Shown: piece after piece, positions 6,998 to 16,071 of the stretch
Layout: the number at the start of each line of letters is the position of its first letter
Position numbering within the stretch: position 1 is the first letter of the stretch
DNA from: Edaphobacter bradus
GTDB lineage: Bacteria > Acidobacteriota > Terriglobia > Terriglobales > Acidobacteriaceae
NCBI RefSeq assembly: GCF_025685645.1
Contig: NZ_JAGSYF010000004.1
Coordinates: 434,001-498,000 of the forward strand
Direction of reading: 5' to 3'
Length of the DNA stretch: 64,000 nt
Made by a program: the position numbers and the translations under genes
The notes under the pieces: model-generated
Seen by the model: the letters and a program-made list of their open reading frames with translations, nothing else
Databases searched by the model: none
What the model was told of the DNA's origin: nothing

Positions 6998-9340
6998 ATG
7001 AACAAAGCGCCACGGCAGACGTTGACCGCTCCGATACGGAGAATCCGGTTTGCCTACGTGGCGCTCTTTTTCTGCTTCTGGACGTCGCTGATTGGGCTGC
7101 GGTTGGTTTGGCTGCAGGTGGTGCGGCACGGCGATTTTGTCGAGAAGGCTGCGAAGCAGCAGCAGAGGACCTTTGAAGTCGCACCGAGGCGCGGAGTGCT
7201 GTATGACCGCAATCTGAAAGAGCTGGCGATGACGGTGCTGGTAGACAGCATCTATGCCGTGCCGAACGAACTGGGCGACAACCGGGAGAATGCAGCGGAG
7301 ATCCTGGCGAAGATCGTTCACGCCGACCCCAGGGACAACTTCACGTCGCAGCAGCAGATGCTGGCGCGGTTCAATGCCTCGCGGAATTTTGCGTGGGTAG
7401 CGCGTAGGGTGGATGCGGACACGGCCGACAGGATTCGTGAGCTGAATCTGAAGGGCGTTTACTTCCAGAAAGAGTTCAAGCGCTTCTATCCGAACAATGA
7501 TCTTGCCGCGCAGGTGCTGGGCTATGTGGGCACCGACGATACAGGGCTTGGCGGGCTGGAGCGCGAGTTCGACGATGACATGCACGGCACTCCCGGCCAC
7601 ATGCTTACGGCGATTGATGCCAAGCGGCATGTGCTGGGAAGCGAAGAGAGCCAGCCGATGCCCGGCGAGAACCTGGTGCTGTCGATAGACGCGAACATTC
7701 AGTACATGGCGGAGCGGGCCCTTGATGCCCAGATGGAGAAGATGAAGGCGGCGCACGGCACCGTCGTGGTGCAGGACCCGCACACTGGCCAGATTCTCGC
7801 GCTCGCCATTGCACCGCGCTTCAATCCCAACGACCAGCGGCACATGGATGCGAGCGTGCTGACAAACCTTGCGGTGAGCGATGTCTATGAGCCGGGCTCA
7901 ACCTTCAAGCTGGTTACGTACGCGGCTGCCCTGGATGCGGCGGGCGTTCAGCCGACCGATATCGTGGATTGCCAGAACGGCGCCATGACCATGTATGGCC
8001 GTACCTTGCATGACGACAGATCCGACCGATTTGGTCGGGTGACGGTGCAGTACGCGCTCGAGCATTCCAGTGACGTGGGCGCGGCGAAGATGGCGCTGAA
8101 GCTGGGAAATCAGAGGTTCTACGATTACATGCGCAGCTTCGGCTTCGGAGATCGTTCCGGCATCGAACTGCCCAGCGAGACCCGCGGTCTTTTGCGTAAT
8201 CCCAAGAAATGGGGGGCGACCAGCATCCTGTCGATGGCGATCGGGCAGGAAGTCGCCGTCACGCCGGTGCAGCTGGTCACCATGGTGAGCGCGATTGCGA
8301 ACGGCGGTGTGTACATGCCCCCGCATATTCTGCTTCAGTCGACTGATCAGATGAAGGGCGATGCGAGGCTGAAGCCGGCCGCTTTCCGGCCCGCCAACCA
8401 GTTGCCGTCTACGCTGCCCGATGGAGCACATCGCGTGATCAGAGAGATCACCTCTGCCAAGATGCGCATGATGATGCAGGGAATTGTCACAGAAGGCACG
8501 GGAAGGCGGGCGGCACTTAACGGCTACAGCTCTGCTGGAAAGACGGGCACGGCGCAGAAGATCGATCCTGCGACTCATACCTACTCGCACACGAAGCTTG
8601 TCGCCAGCTTCGCGGGGTTTGCTCCGGTCAGCAATCCGGCGGTCTCAATCGCAGTAGTCATCGATACTCCGACCGTGGGCACGCGATATGGAGCGGAGAC
8701 GAGCGCGCCCGTCTTCGCCGAGGTTGCGCAGCAGGTGCTCGAGTACCTTGGCGTGCCGCATGATCAGCCGTTGAAGACGAAGAAAGAGCTGATCGCGCAG
8801 AATGATGTCGTCGATGACTCAGTAGCAGACAGCTCCGCCGATCTGAATGCGATGTTTGCCGACGTCAATAGTCTTCCGGCGGATGATCCGTTACGGACCC
8901 CGGCGAACGTTGGAGCAGCAACGGAGGCCGCCGCGGTTGACGAAGACAAGACTGGCTCTGCAAGAGCCGCGACGAAGGGTACGGGCAAGAGTTCGGGCGT
9001 CCTGAATCTGCTGCCGGCCAAAGTCCTGGCGGCGTTCCGCGCTGGTGGGACGACGGGCTCGTCGATGCCCGATGAGCAGAGGGCGTCGGCTGCGCTCGAG
9101 GCGTCGAAGATTGCCCCTGCGTCACAGGCGCGCGCTAATGGCGGGGTCTTGGTCGATGCCAGCAAGCACGTGGCGGTTCCGGCGTTTGATGGTGCCGCGT
9201 TGCGAGCTGTAGTGGAGAAGGCAGACTCGGTTGGGCTACGCGTGCAGGCCTTGGGGAGCGGTCTGGCGCGGGAACAGGTTCCGGCAGCCGGCACGATGGT
9301 TCCCGTGGGGACTGAGGTAGTCGTCCGGTTCGGCCGGTAG
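6998..9340 (+). CDS. ftsI: Septal peptidoglycan transpeptidase (FtsI/PBP3 class B PBP) with PASTA domain
   Basis: 780-residue class B penicillin-binding protein that crosslinks septal peptidoglycan. Order: one N-terminal membrane anchor (about residues 18-40), PBP dimerisation domain beginning APRRGVLYDRN, transpeptidase domain with STFK (catalytic Ser301), SSD at 357-359 in place of the usual SxN, and KTGTAQ near 515, then a ~110-residue low-complexity linker and a C-terminal PASTA domain (about 715-780). PASTA is usual for SpoVD/PBP2x-type enzymes but absent from E. coli FtsI. SSD instead of SSN may be a lineage trait. It is positioned between ftsL and murE. Confidence 0.93.
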   Translation: MNKAPRQTLTAPIRRIRFAYVALFFCFWTSLIGLRLVWLQVVRHGDFVEKAAKQQQRTFEVAPRRGVLYDRNLKELAMTVLVDSIYAVPNELGDNRENAAEILAKIVHADPRDNFTSQQQMLARFNASRNFAWVARRVDADTADRIRELNLKGVYFQKEFKRFYPNNDLAAQVLGYVGTDDTGLGGLEREFDDDMHGTPGHMLTAIDAKRHVLGSEESQPMPGENLVLSIDANIQYMAERALDAQMEKMKAAHGTVVVQDPHTGQILALAIAPRFNPNDQRHMDASVLTNLAVSDVYEPGSTFKLVTYAAALDAAGVQPTDIVDCQNGAMTMYGRTLHDDRSDRFGRVTVQYALEHSSDVGAAKMALKLGNQRFYDYMRSFGFGDRSGIELPSETRGLLRNPKKWGATSILSMAIGQEVAVTPVQLVTMVSAIANGGVYMPPHILLQSTDQMKGDARLKPAAFRPANQLPSTLPDGAHRVIREITSAKMRMMMQGIVTEGTGRRAALNGYSSAGKTGTAQKIDPATHTYSHTKLVASFAGFAPVSNPAVSIAVVIDTPTVGTRYGAETSAPVFAEVAQQVLEYLGVPHDQPLKTKKELIAQNDVVDDSVADSSADLNAMFADVNSLPADDPLRTPANVGAATEAAAVDEDKTGSARAATKGTGKSSGVLNLLPAKVLAAFRAGGTTGSSMPDEQRASAALEASKIAPASQARANGGVLVDASKHVAVPAFDGAALRAVVEKADSVGLRVQALGSGLAREQVPAAGTMVPVGTEVVVRFGR

Positions 9341-9410
9341 TGTTATCGCCTAAGGTCGGAGCGCGGCTGTGTGTTTGTGAGTGCGTTCAGGCAGCTTAGA
9401 ATCGGTGGGT

Positions 9411-10901
9411 ATGCAATGGAGTGAAATCTTGCTTGAGGTGGCGACGCTGGCGTGCGCGGGCGGGCCGGTGGAGGTCACCGGGGTCGCGTATGATTCGCGG
9501 CGCGTGGTGCGTGGCGACCTGTTTGTTGCGATGCGCGGTGGCAGCTCGGACGGGAACCGTTATATCGAGGCTGCGGTTGCGCATGGCGCCCTTGCCGTGA
9601 TGACGGACTCGCGCGAGGCGTACGAAAAGGTGCGGCAGGAGCATCCTGAGATCGCTGCGGCACTGGTGGAGCACGGGCGGCGGGCGCTGGCAGAGGCTAG
9701 TTCGGCGGTCATGGGGCATCCTCAGAGGAAGCTTGCGCTGAGCGCAGCAACGGGGACGAACGGGAAGACGACAACGGCGTTTTTGCTGGAAGAAATGTTG
9801 CGCAGCGCAGGACGGACGTGCGTGCTGATCGGGACGATTGAGACGCACGTAGCGGGAGAGGTGAGGGAGTCGCCGCATACAACTCCGGAGAGCCGTGATG
9901 TTCTGGAGATCTTCGCCGAGGGGGTAACGGCTGGAGCGACCGAGGCCGTGATGGAGATGAGCTCGCATGCGCTGGAGCAGGAGCGGGTGTGGGGGCTGCC
10001 GGTGGAGGTCGGGATCTTTACGAACCTGACGCAGGACCACCTCGACTATCACGGGACGATGGAGAACTACTTCGCGGCGAAGACGAGGCTGTTCGAAGGA
10101 GTTGGCGCGCCTCCTCCGCGCGTTGCCGTGGTGAATGTAGACGATGCCTTTGGCGCGCGGCTCGCTGCGTCGATCGACCGATCGCAGATGTTGCGCTATG
10201 GCGTGGTGGGCAGTGGGGAGTTTCGTGCCGAGGATGTGCGGATGCGTGCGGGGGAGACGCGGTTCCGGATGATGACTCCTGTGGGGGCCGTTGAGATGCG
10301 GTCGTCGCTGACGGGGCACGTGAATGTGTACAACCTGCTGGCGGCGAGCGCGGCTGCGTGGGCGCGTGGAATGTCGCTGGAGCAGATTGCTGCAGGCGCG
10401 GCGTCCGGAGCGCAGGTTCCGGGAAGGTTCGAGGTGGTGCCTTCAAAGAACGGCGTGACTGTGGTGGTGGACTACGCTCACACAGACGACGCCCTGCGGA
10501 ACCTGATCTCACTGGCACGTGAGTTGGAGAAAGAGAGCAGCGGACGTGTGATCACGCTGTTCGGCTGCGGCGGGGACCGCGACAGAACGAAGCGTCCGAA
10601 GATGGGGCGAGCGGCGGGCGAGGGAAGCGATCTGGTGGTGCTGACGAGCGACAACCCGCGCAGCGAGGAGCCGATGGCGATCATCGCGGAGGCCCTGGCT
10701 GGCGTGAAGGAGACAGAAACGGAATGCCTCGTTGAACCTGATCGCGCGAAGGCGATTGGGATTGCGATTCGCGCGGCGCGGTCGGGCGACATTGTTCTGC
10801 TTGCGGGCAAGGGGCATGAGAAGGTGCAGGTGCTGAAGGGTGCCACAGTTCCGTTTGATGACGTGGCTGTAGCTGCCGGTGTTTTGAAGGAGATTGGATG
10901 A
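9411..10901 (+). CDS. murE: UDP-N-acetylmuramoyl-L-alanyl-D-glutamate--2,6-diaminopimelate ligase
   Basis: ATP-dependent amide ligase adding the third residue of the peptidoglycan stem peptide. 496 residues with the N-terminal DSRRVVRGDLFVAM region, ATP-binding GTNGKTTT near residue 115, the HTTPES motif, and DNPRSEEP near residue 410. DNPR is the determinant for meso-diaminopimelate, so the wall is probably DAP-type. ATG 9411 is preferred over GTG 9381 because family homology starts just after it. The stop overlaps the murF start by four bases (ATGA). Confidence 0.95.
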   Translation: MQWSEILLEVATLACAGGPVEVTGVAYDSRRVVRGDLFVAMRGGSSDGNRYIEAAVAHGALAVMTDSREAYEKVRQEHPEIAAALVEHGRRALAEASSAVMGHPQRKLALSAATGTNGKTTTAFLLEEMLRSAGRTCVLIGTIETHVAGEVRESPHTTPESRDVLEIFAEGVTAGATEAVMEMSSHALEQERVWGLPVEVGIFTNLTQDHLDYHGTMENYFAAKTRLFEGVGAPPPRVAVVNVDDAFGARLAASIDRSQMLRYGVVGSGEFRAEDVRMRAGETRFRMMTPVGAVEMRSSLTGHVNVYNLLAASAAAWARGMSLEQIAAGAASGAQVPGRFEVVPSKNGVTVVVDYAHTDDALRNLISLARELEKESSGRVITLFGCGGDRDRTKRPKMGRAAGEGSDLVVLTSDNPRSEEPMAIIAEALAGVKETETECLVEPDRAKAIGIAIRAARSGDIVLLAGKGHEKVQVLKGATVPFDDVAVAAGVLKEIG

Positions 10902-12277
10902 AGCTGACGTTGGGGCAGATTGCGGATTGGATTCATGCGGAGGGGAACTTTGATACTTCAGCGGAGGCCCTGGGGTACGGGATTGATTCGCGAACGATTG
11001 GGGCCGGCGATCTGTTCTTTGCCGTGAAGGGTGAGCGCCTGGATGGGCACGACTTTGTCGCTGCAGCTCTGGCGGATGGCGCAGTGGCTGCGGTTGTCAG
11101 CATGGGTTGGATTGTGCCGGCTGACGTGGACGAGACGAAATTGCTGCGGGTTCCGGCCTGCGACGACTGTGTCCTGCTGGCGCTGCAAAAGCTGGCGCAC
11201 GCGGTTCGGCGGGAGTGGGGCGGCAGAGTGATCGGCGTTACGGGCTCGGCGGGGAAGACGACGACCAAGGAGGCCGTGGCACAGGTGCTGGGGGCGCGGT
11301 CCACGGTGCTGAAGTCGCTGGGAAATCTGAACAATGCGTTTGGTCTGCCGCTGCAACTGCTTAAGCTTGAGCGCGAGCATGAGGTCGCAGTGATCGAGAT
11401 GGGGATGAACCATGCGGGGGAGATCGCCGCGCTGGCAAAGATCGCGGAGCCGAACTGGGCTGTGGTGTCGAACGTTGCGCCGGTGCATATGGAGTTCTTT
11501 CCCGACGGATTGGTGGGAATCGCGCGGGCGAAGTACGAGCTGGTGGAGGCGTTGCCGAAGGATGGCGTGGCGGTACTGAACTTCGACGATCCTTATGTGA
11601 AGGAGTTCGGGCGCGGGATGGGTGGGCGCGCTGTCTATTACGGGCTTGGCGAGGGAGCCGAGGTGCGGGCCGTCGATGTGGCCGAGATCGCTGGCGAGGG
11701 TGTGGCCTTCACCGTTGAGTCGAAGAGGCAACGGGCGAGCGTGCGGTTGAAGCTGCTGGGGCGGCACAACGTTCTGAACGCGCTTGCGGCGATTGCCGTG
11801 GGGCTGCGGAGCGGGATGACGCTGCAGGAGTGCGCCGCGGCGGTTGGCGAGTTGCGCGCCGGAGACAAGCGCGGCGAGGTGCTCGAATGGCGCGGCGCGA
11901 AGCTTATCAACGACAGCTACAACTCAAACCCGCGGGCGCTGGACGCGATGGTGGATGCTCTGCTGGCGATGCCTGGGGAACGCCATATTGTGGTGGCCGG
12001 GGAGATGCTGGAGCTTGGGCCGGAGGCGGAGTCGCTGCATGCGGCATGTGGCCGGCGAATGGCCGAGCGCGGTGTCTCGGTCGTGGTGGGAGTCAGAGGC
12101 GCGGCGGAGGCGATTGTTCGGGAGGCAGGAGCGCTCGGGGTGGAGGCGGAGTTTGTGAAGGATGCGGAGGCCGCGGGAGAGTGGCTCCACAGCAATGTCA
12201 GGGTCGGCGATATTGTGTTGCTGAAGGCCTCGCGGGGAGTGCGGCTGGAGCGGGCGCTGGCTGCGCTGAGTAGCTAG
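10898..12277 (+). CDS. murF: UDP-N-acetylmuramoyl-tripeptide--D-alanyl-D-alanine ligase
   Basis: Adds D-Ala-D-Ala to the UDP-MurNAc-tripeptide, finishing the soluble precursor. 459 residues; N-terminal DSRTIGAGDLFFAVKGERLDGH, ATP loop GVTGSAGKTTTKE near residue 112, the MGMNHAGEI motif and the NDSYNSNPRALDAM motif of the central and C-terminal domains. The start ATG overlaps the murE stop and has AAGGAG five bases upstream, so translational coupling is likely. The usual companion ddl is not adjacent. Confidence 0.95.
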   Translation: MKLTLGQIADWIHAEGNFDTSAEALGYGIDSRTIGAGDLFFAVKGERLDGHDFVAAALADGAVAAVVSMGWIVPADVDETKLLRVPACDDCVLLALQKLAHAVRREWGGRVIGVTGSAGKTTTKEAVAQVLGARSTVLKSLGNLNNAFGLPLQLLKLEREHEVAVIEMGMNHAGEIAALAKIAEPNWAVVSNVAPVHMEFFPDGLVGIARAKYELVEALPKDGVAVLNFDDPYVKEFGRGMGGRAVYYGLGEGAEVRAVDVAEIAGEGVAFTVESKRQRASVRLKLLGRHNVLNALAAIAVGLRSGMTLQECAAAVGELRAGDKRGEVLEWRGAKLINDSYNSNPRALDAMVDALLAMPGERHIVVAGEMLELGPEAESLHAACGRRMAERGVSVVVGVRGAAEAIVREAGALGVEAEFVKDAEAAGEWLHSNVRVGDIVLLKASRGVRLERALAALSS

Positions 12278-12439
12278 CATTACTGAAAGTGCAGGTCTGT
12301 TGTGCGAATCGTCTTGGATTCGCCGAGGAAATTGCATTCCGGCGCAAGGGCGGGCGTGTTCTAAGATATCGAGAGATTGCGGCGCGCCGGGAAGCCGCGG
12401 TTTTTACGTGGATTTGATCGTGAGATAAAGGCGGACGTT

Positions 12440-13576
12440 TTGCTCTATTGGCTGCTCTACCAGAAGTTATTTCCTTACTTTCGTCTCTTTCGCATCTTTC
12501 GCTATCTGACGTTTCGCACGGTGTTTGCGAGCCTTACGGCGCTGCTGATCGGTCTGCTGATCGGCCCGTATGTGATTGAGCGGCTTAGGGAGTTTCAGAT
12601 CGGCCAGTACATCCGCGAAGAGGGGCCGCAGTCGCACCAGAAGAAGAGCGGCACGCCAACGATGGGCGGGGTGCTGATCTGTATCTCGATCTTGGTGCCA
12701 ACGCTATTGTGGTCGGATCTGTCGAATCCATTTGTATGGATCGTGATGCTGTCGACGCTGGCGTTTGGAGCGATCGGGTTCGCCGACGACTACATCAAAG
12801 TGGTGCACCGGCGGAACCTCGGACTCACAGCCAGGGAGAAGCTGGGGCTGCAACTGCTGGCAAGCTGCGGAGTTGCGATCGCGCTGCTGCGGCTGCAGGC
12901 ACATGGCAACTATTCGACCAGGCTGATGTTCCCCTTCCTGAAGCGCTTTCGTCCGGACATGGTCTGGGACTGGATTGGGCATGTTCCGCATATGCACTGG
13001 CTGGCCTATCTGCCATTCGTGGTGTTCGTGATGCTGGTTATCGCCTTCTCCAGCAATGCGGTGAACCTGACGGACGGGCTGGACGGGCTCGCGATCGGCT
13101 GCACGATTGTTGCGGCCGGCGCGCTGACGATGCTGACCTATGTGAGCGGGCATGTGGTCTTTAGCGACTATCTTGAGCTGCAGCGCATGCCGATGGTGAG
13201 CGAGTTGACGGTCTTCTGCGGGGCGATGGTGGGGGCGAGCATCGGGTTCCTCTGGTACAACGCGCATCCGGCGGAGATCTTCATGGGCGATGTGGGAAGC
13301 CTGGCGTTGGGCGGAGCAATCGGGACAGTCGCAGTGGCGATCAAGCAGGAGCTGCTGCTGCCGTTCATTGGCGGCGTATTCATCATGGAGGCCGTGAGTG
13401 TGATGTTGCAGGTGGGAAGCTATAAACTGCGCAATGGCAAGCGCATCTTTAAAATGGCTCCGCTGCACCATCACTTTGAGCTGATGGGGTGGTCGGAGTC
13501 GAAGGTGATTGCGCGGTTCTGGATTCTGGCGCTGATCTTTGCGCTGTTGGCGTTGACGACTTTGAAGCTGCGGTGA
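12440..13576 (+). CDS. mraY: Phospho-N-acetylmuramoyl-pentapeptide-transferase (lipid I synthase)
   Basis: Integral membrane enzyme that transfers phospho-MurNAc-pentapeptide to undecaprenyl phosphate. 378 residues, about ten transmembrane helices, with KSGTPTMGG, the catalytic FADDYIKV Asp pair, NLTDGLDGLAIG, the HHHFE loop near the end and FMGDVGSLALGG. The TTG at 12440 is taken as the start because the protein then opens LLYWLLYQKL like other MraY proteins and AAAGG lies about 8 bases upstream. The frame is open to TTG 12377, but the extra 21 residues are Arg-rich and unlike the family. It lies 162 bp after murF. Confidence 0.94.
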   Translation: MLYWLLYQKLFPYFRLFRIFRYLTFRTVFASLTALLIGLLIGPYVIERLREFQIGQYIREEGPQSHQKKSGTPTMGGVLICISILVPTLLWSDLSNPFVWIVMLSTLAFGAIGFADDYIKVVHRRNLGLTAREKLGLQLLASCGVAIALLRLQAHGNYSTRLMFPFLKRFRPDMVWDWIGHVPHMHWLAYLPFVVFVMLVIAFSSNAVNLTDGLDGLAIGCTIVAAGALTMLTYVSGHVVFSDYLELQRMPMVSELTVFCGAMVGASIGFLWYNAHPAEIFMGDVGSLALGGAIGTVAVAIKQELLLPFIGGVFIMEAVSVMLQVGSYKLRNGKRIFKMAPLHHHFELMGWSESKVIARFWILALIFALLALTTLKLR

Positions 13577-13588
13577 GGACGTGGATAG

Positions 13589-14947
13589 ATGATGGATTTG
13601 AAGAATAAGCGCGTACTGGTTGTGGGGTTAGGGAAGTCGGGGCTTTCGGCGGCTATGTTTCTGCGCAAGCTGGGCGCGCGCGTGACGGTGAGCGATGCGC
13701 GCAGCGCGGTGGCGTTCGCGAAGGAGATCCCGGCGCTGCTCGATGCGGGAATCATGGTCGAGAGCGGAGGCCATGGGCTGTTGACGTTTCGGCGGCAGGA
13801 CCTGATCGTGGTCTCGCCGGGCGTGCCGATGGATACGCCTGAGGTGAGGCAGGTTATCGGCTATGGGATGGACGTGATTGGCGAGCTGGAGCTGGCGAGC
13901 CGGTTTCTGCAGGGGCAGGTGATTGCGATTACAGGGTCGAACGGCAAGACGACGACGACGACCCTCGTGGGGAAGATCCTGAGCGATGGGGGGCTGCCGA
14001 CACAGGTGGGCGGCAATATCGGGCTGCCTGTGATCGACCTGGTGGCAGGGAGCACGCCGGAGACTAAGAATGTGCTGGAAGTGTCGAGCTTTCAACTGGA
14101 GACGGTCGTCGAGTTTCATCCGCAGATCGCGGTGGTGCTGAACATCACTCCGGACCATCTGGACCGTCATGGCAGCTTTGAGGCGTATGCGGGCGCGAAG
14201 GCAAGGATCACGGAGCGGCAGACGGCGGAAGACTTCCTCATACTGAACGCCGAGGACAAGCCGGCGCAGATGATCGCGGCGAAGACTAAGGCGCAGATTT
14301 ACTGGTTCAGTCTGCGCAGGCCAATTAAGCAAGGTGCGTTTGTGCACGGCGAGAGCATTGTGTTTGTACCTCGCGAGGGCGCGAAGGCAGAGCCGGTGAT
14401 GCCCGTGAGGGAGATCGGGCTGAAGGGCTCGCACAACGTGGAGAACGTGCTGGCTGCGGTGTGCGTGGCGCGTCTTGCCGGAGTTGCGCCGGAGAAGATT
14501 CGGGGTTCGGTGGCGAGCTTCAAGGCCGTGGAACACAGGCTGGAGTTTGTGCGGGTGCTGAATGGGGTGGAGTACTTCAACGACTCGAAGGCGACGAATG
14601 TTGACGCGACGATGAAGGCGGTCGCGTCGTTTCCGCGGGGAATTCACCTGATTCTCGGCGGCAAGGACAAGGACTCCGACTACGCGGAGCTTGCGTCGCT
14701 GCTGAAGGAGCGGGTGAAGGCTGTTTATACGATTGGTTCTGCAGCGGAAAAGATTGAGCAGCAGTTGAGCGGAGTCGTGAAGATGGTGGGAGCAGGAACG
14801 ATCAATATTGCGGTCCGCGAGGCCCAGAAGGCCGCAGTTCCTGGAGATGTTGTGCTGCTGGCGCCGGCCTGTTCTAGCTTCGATCAGTTTGAGAACTACG
14901 AGCATCGCGGGCGTACCTTTCGGCAGATCGTGAATGAGTTGAGCTGA
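13589..14947 (+). CDS. murD: UDP-N-acetylmuramoylalanine--D-glutamate ligase
   Basis: Adds D-glutamate to UDP-MurNAc-L-alanine. 452 residues; Rossmann-like N-terminus VLVVGLGKSGLSA, ATP loop ITGSNGKTTTTTLVG near residue 115, EVSSFQLE, NITPDHLDRH, and the C-terminal NDSKATNVDATMKA and LILGGKDK motifs. ATG 13589 is followed directly by a second ATG. It sits 12 bp after mraY in the dcw order. Confidence 0.95.
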   Translation: MMDLKNKRVLVVGLGKSGLSAAMFLRKLGARVTVSDARSAVAFAKEIPALLDAGIMVESGGHGLLTFRRQDLIVVSPGVPMDTPEVRQVIGYGMDVIGELELASRFLQGQVIAITGSNGKTTTTTLVGKILSDGGLPTQVGGNIGLPVIDLVAGSTPETKNVLEVSSFQLETVVEFHPQIAVVLNITPDHLDRHGSFEAYAGAKARITERQTAEDFLILNAEDKPAQMIAAKTKAQIYWFSLRRPIKQGAFVHGESIVFVPREGAKAEPVMPVREIGLKGSHNVENVLAAVCVARLAGVAPEKIRGSVASFKAVEHRLEFVRVLNGVEYFNDSKATNVDATMKAVASFPRGIHLILGGKDKDSDYAELASLLKERVKAVYTIGSAAEKIEQQLSGVVKMVGAGTINIAVREAQKAAVPGDVVLLAPACSSFDQFENYEHRGRTFRQIVNELS

Positions 14948-14972
14948 GAGCAGCGGGAAGCGAAGTTGAGCG

Positions 14973-16064
14973 ATGGCGAAGAGAGTAGGGGTGGACAAGT
15001 GGCTCTTCGGAGTGGTGCTGCTACTGGTGCTGTTTGGGCTGGTGATGGTCTTCTCCGCCTCGGCTGTGATGGCGAAGGCGGAGTATGGTTCTCCTTATCA
15101 ATTCATGCTGAGGCAGGCTGGCTGGGCCGTTGTGGGTATGATCGCGCTGGCCCTGCTGATGCAGGTGGACTACCGGCGATACAACAATCCTAAGGTTGTG
15201 TTTACTGCGGTCGGGATCACACTGGTGCTGCTGATCGGCGTTTTTGCGATGCGCGATTCGCACAACACACATCGCTGGTTCCGGTTCGGCTTCATGAGCT
15301 TTCAGCCTTCGGAGCTGGCTAAGCCCACGCTGGTCCTGTTTCTTGCGTACTTTCTGCAGACGCGCATCCACAAGATGGACGACTGGCGCGGAACGATTTT
15401 GAAGGCGGCGCTGCCTCCGCTAATCTTTGTGGCGCTGATCCTGAAGGAGCCGGACCTTGGCACAGCGATTGTGTGCGTGGCGGTGACGGCTCTGATGCTG
15501 TACCTTGCCGGATTGCAGGTCAGGTATCTCGGCATTGGGGTGTTGTGCGCGACTCCCGTGCTGTATTACATGTTGTTCCGCGTGCCGTGGCGTCGGGCCA
15601 GAATGCTGGCTTATCTGAATCCTGAGGCCGATCCACGGGGGACGGGGTTCCATATTCTCCAGTCGCTGATCGCGGTTGGCACGGGCGGAATCCGTGGACT
15701 GGGATTGATGGAGGGAAGGCAGAAGCTGTTCTATCTGCCGGAGCCGCATACGGACTTCATCTACGCGAACGTGTGCGAGGAACTAGGACTGATTGGCGCG
15801 CTGCTGCTGATTGCGCTGTTTGTCGCGCTGGGATATCGCGGGCTGCGGGCGGCGTATCTCTCGACCGATCCGTTTGCGAGGTTTCTGGCCTTCGGGCTTA
15901 CGACGACGGTGTTGATCCAGGCGTTCTTCAACATGAGCGTTGTGGTGGCGCTGCTGCCGACCAAGGGAATCACGCTACCGTTCGTCTCGTTTGGTGGTAC
16001 GTCTCTGTTTGTGATGCTGGCGAGTATGGGCGTGCTGCTGAATGTGACTCGTGAGATCGACTGA
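14973..16064 (+). CDS. ftsW: Septal peptidoglycan glycosyltransferase FtsW (SEDS family)
   Basis: 363-residue SEDS polymerase that works with FtsI to make septal glycan strands from lipid II. About ten membrane helices; FSASAVMA near the first helix, RWFRFG and FQPSELAKP, the large-loop GGIRGLGLMEGRQKLFYLPEPHTDFIYANVCEELG with the conserved catalytic Asp region, and the C-terminal LPFVSFGGTSL signature. Its position between murD and murG favours FtsW over RodA. It ends 7 bp before the GTG chosen for murG. Confidence 0.93.
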   Translation: MAKRVGVDKWLFGVVLLLVLFGLVMVFSASAVMAKAEYGSPYQFMLRQAGWAVVGMIALALLMQVDYRRYNNPKVVFTAVGITLVLLIGVFAMRDSHNTHRWFRFGFMSFQPSELAKPTLVLFLAYFLQTRIHKMDDWRGTILKAALPPLIFVALILKEPDLGTAIVCVAVTALMLYLAGLQVRYLGIGVLCATPVLYYMLFRVPWRRARMLAYLNPEADPRGTGFHILQSLIAVGTGGIRGLGLMEGRQKLFYLPEPHTDFIYANVCEELGLIGALLLIALFVALGYRGLRAAYLSTDPFARFLAFGLTTTVLIQAFFNMSVVVALLPTKGITLPFVSFGGTSLFVMLASMGVLLNVTREID

Positions 16065-16071
16065 GGCGGCT

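Noticed and set aside
6215-7843. A 542-codon antisense frame across ftsL and ftsI
   Set aside because: It spans two genes of the dcw operon plus intergenic DNA and reads as Arg/His/Leu-rich noise.
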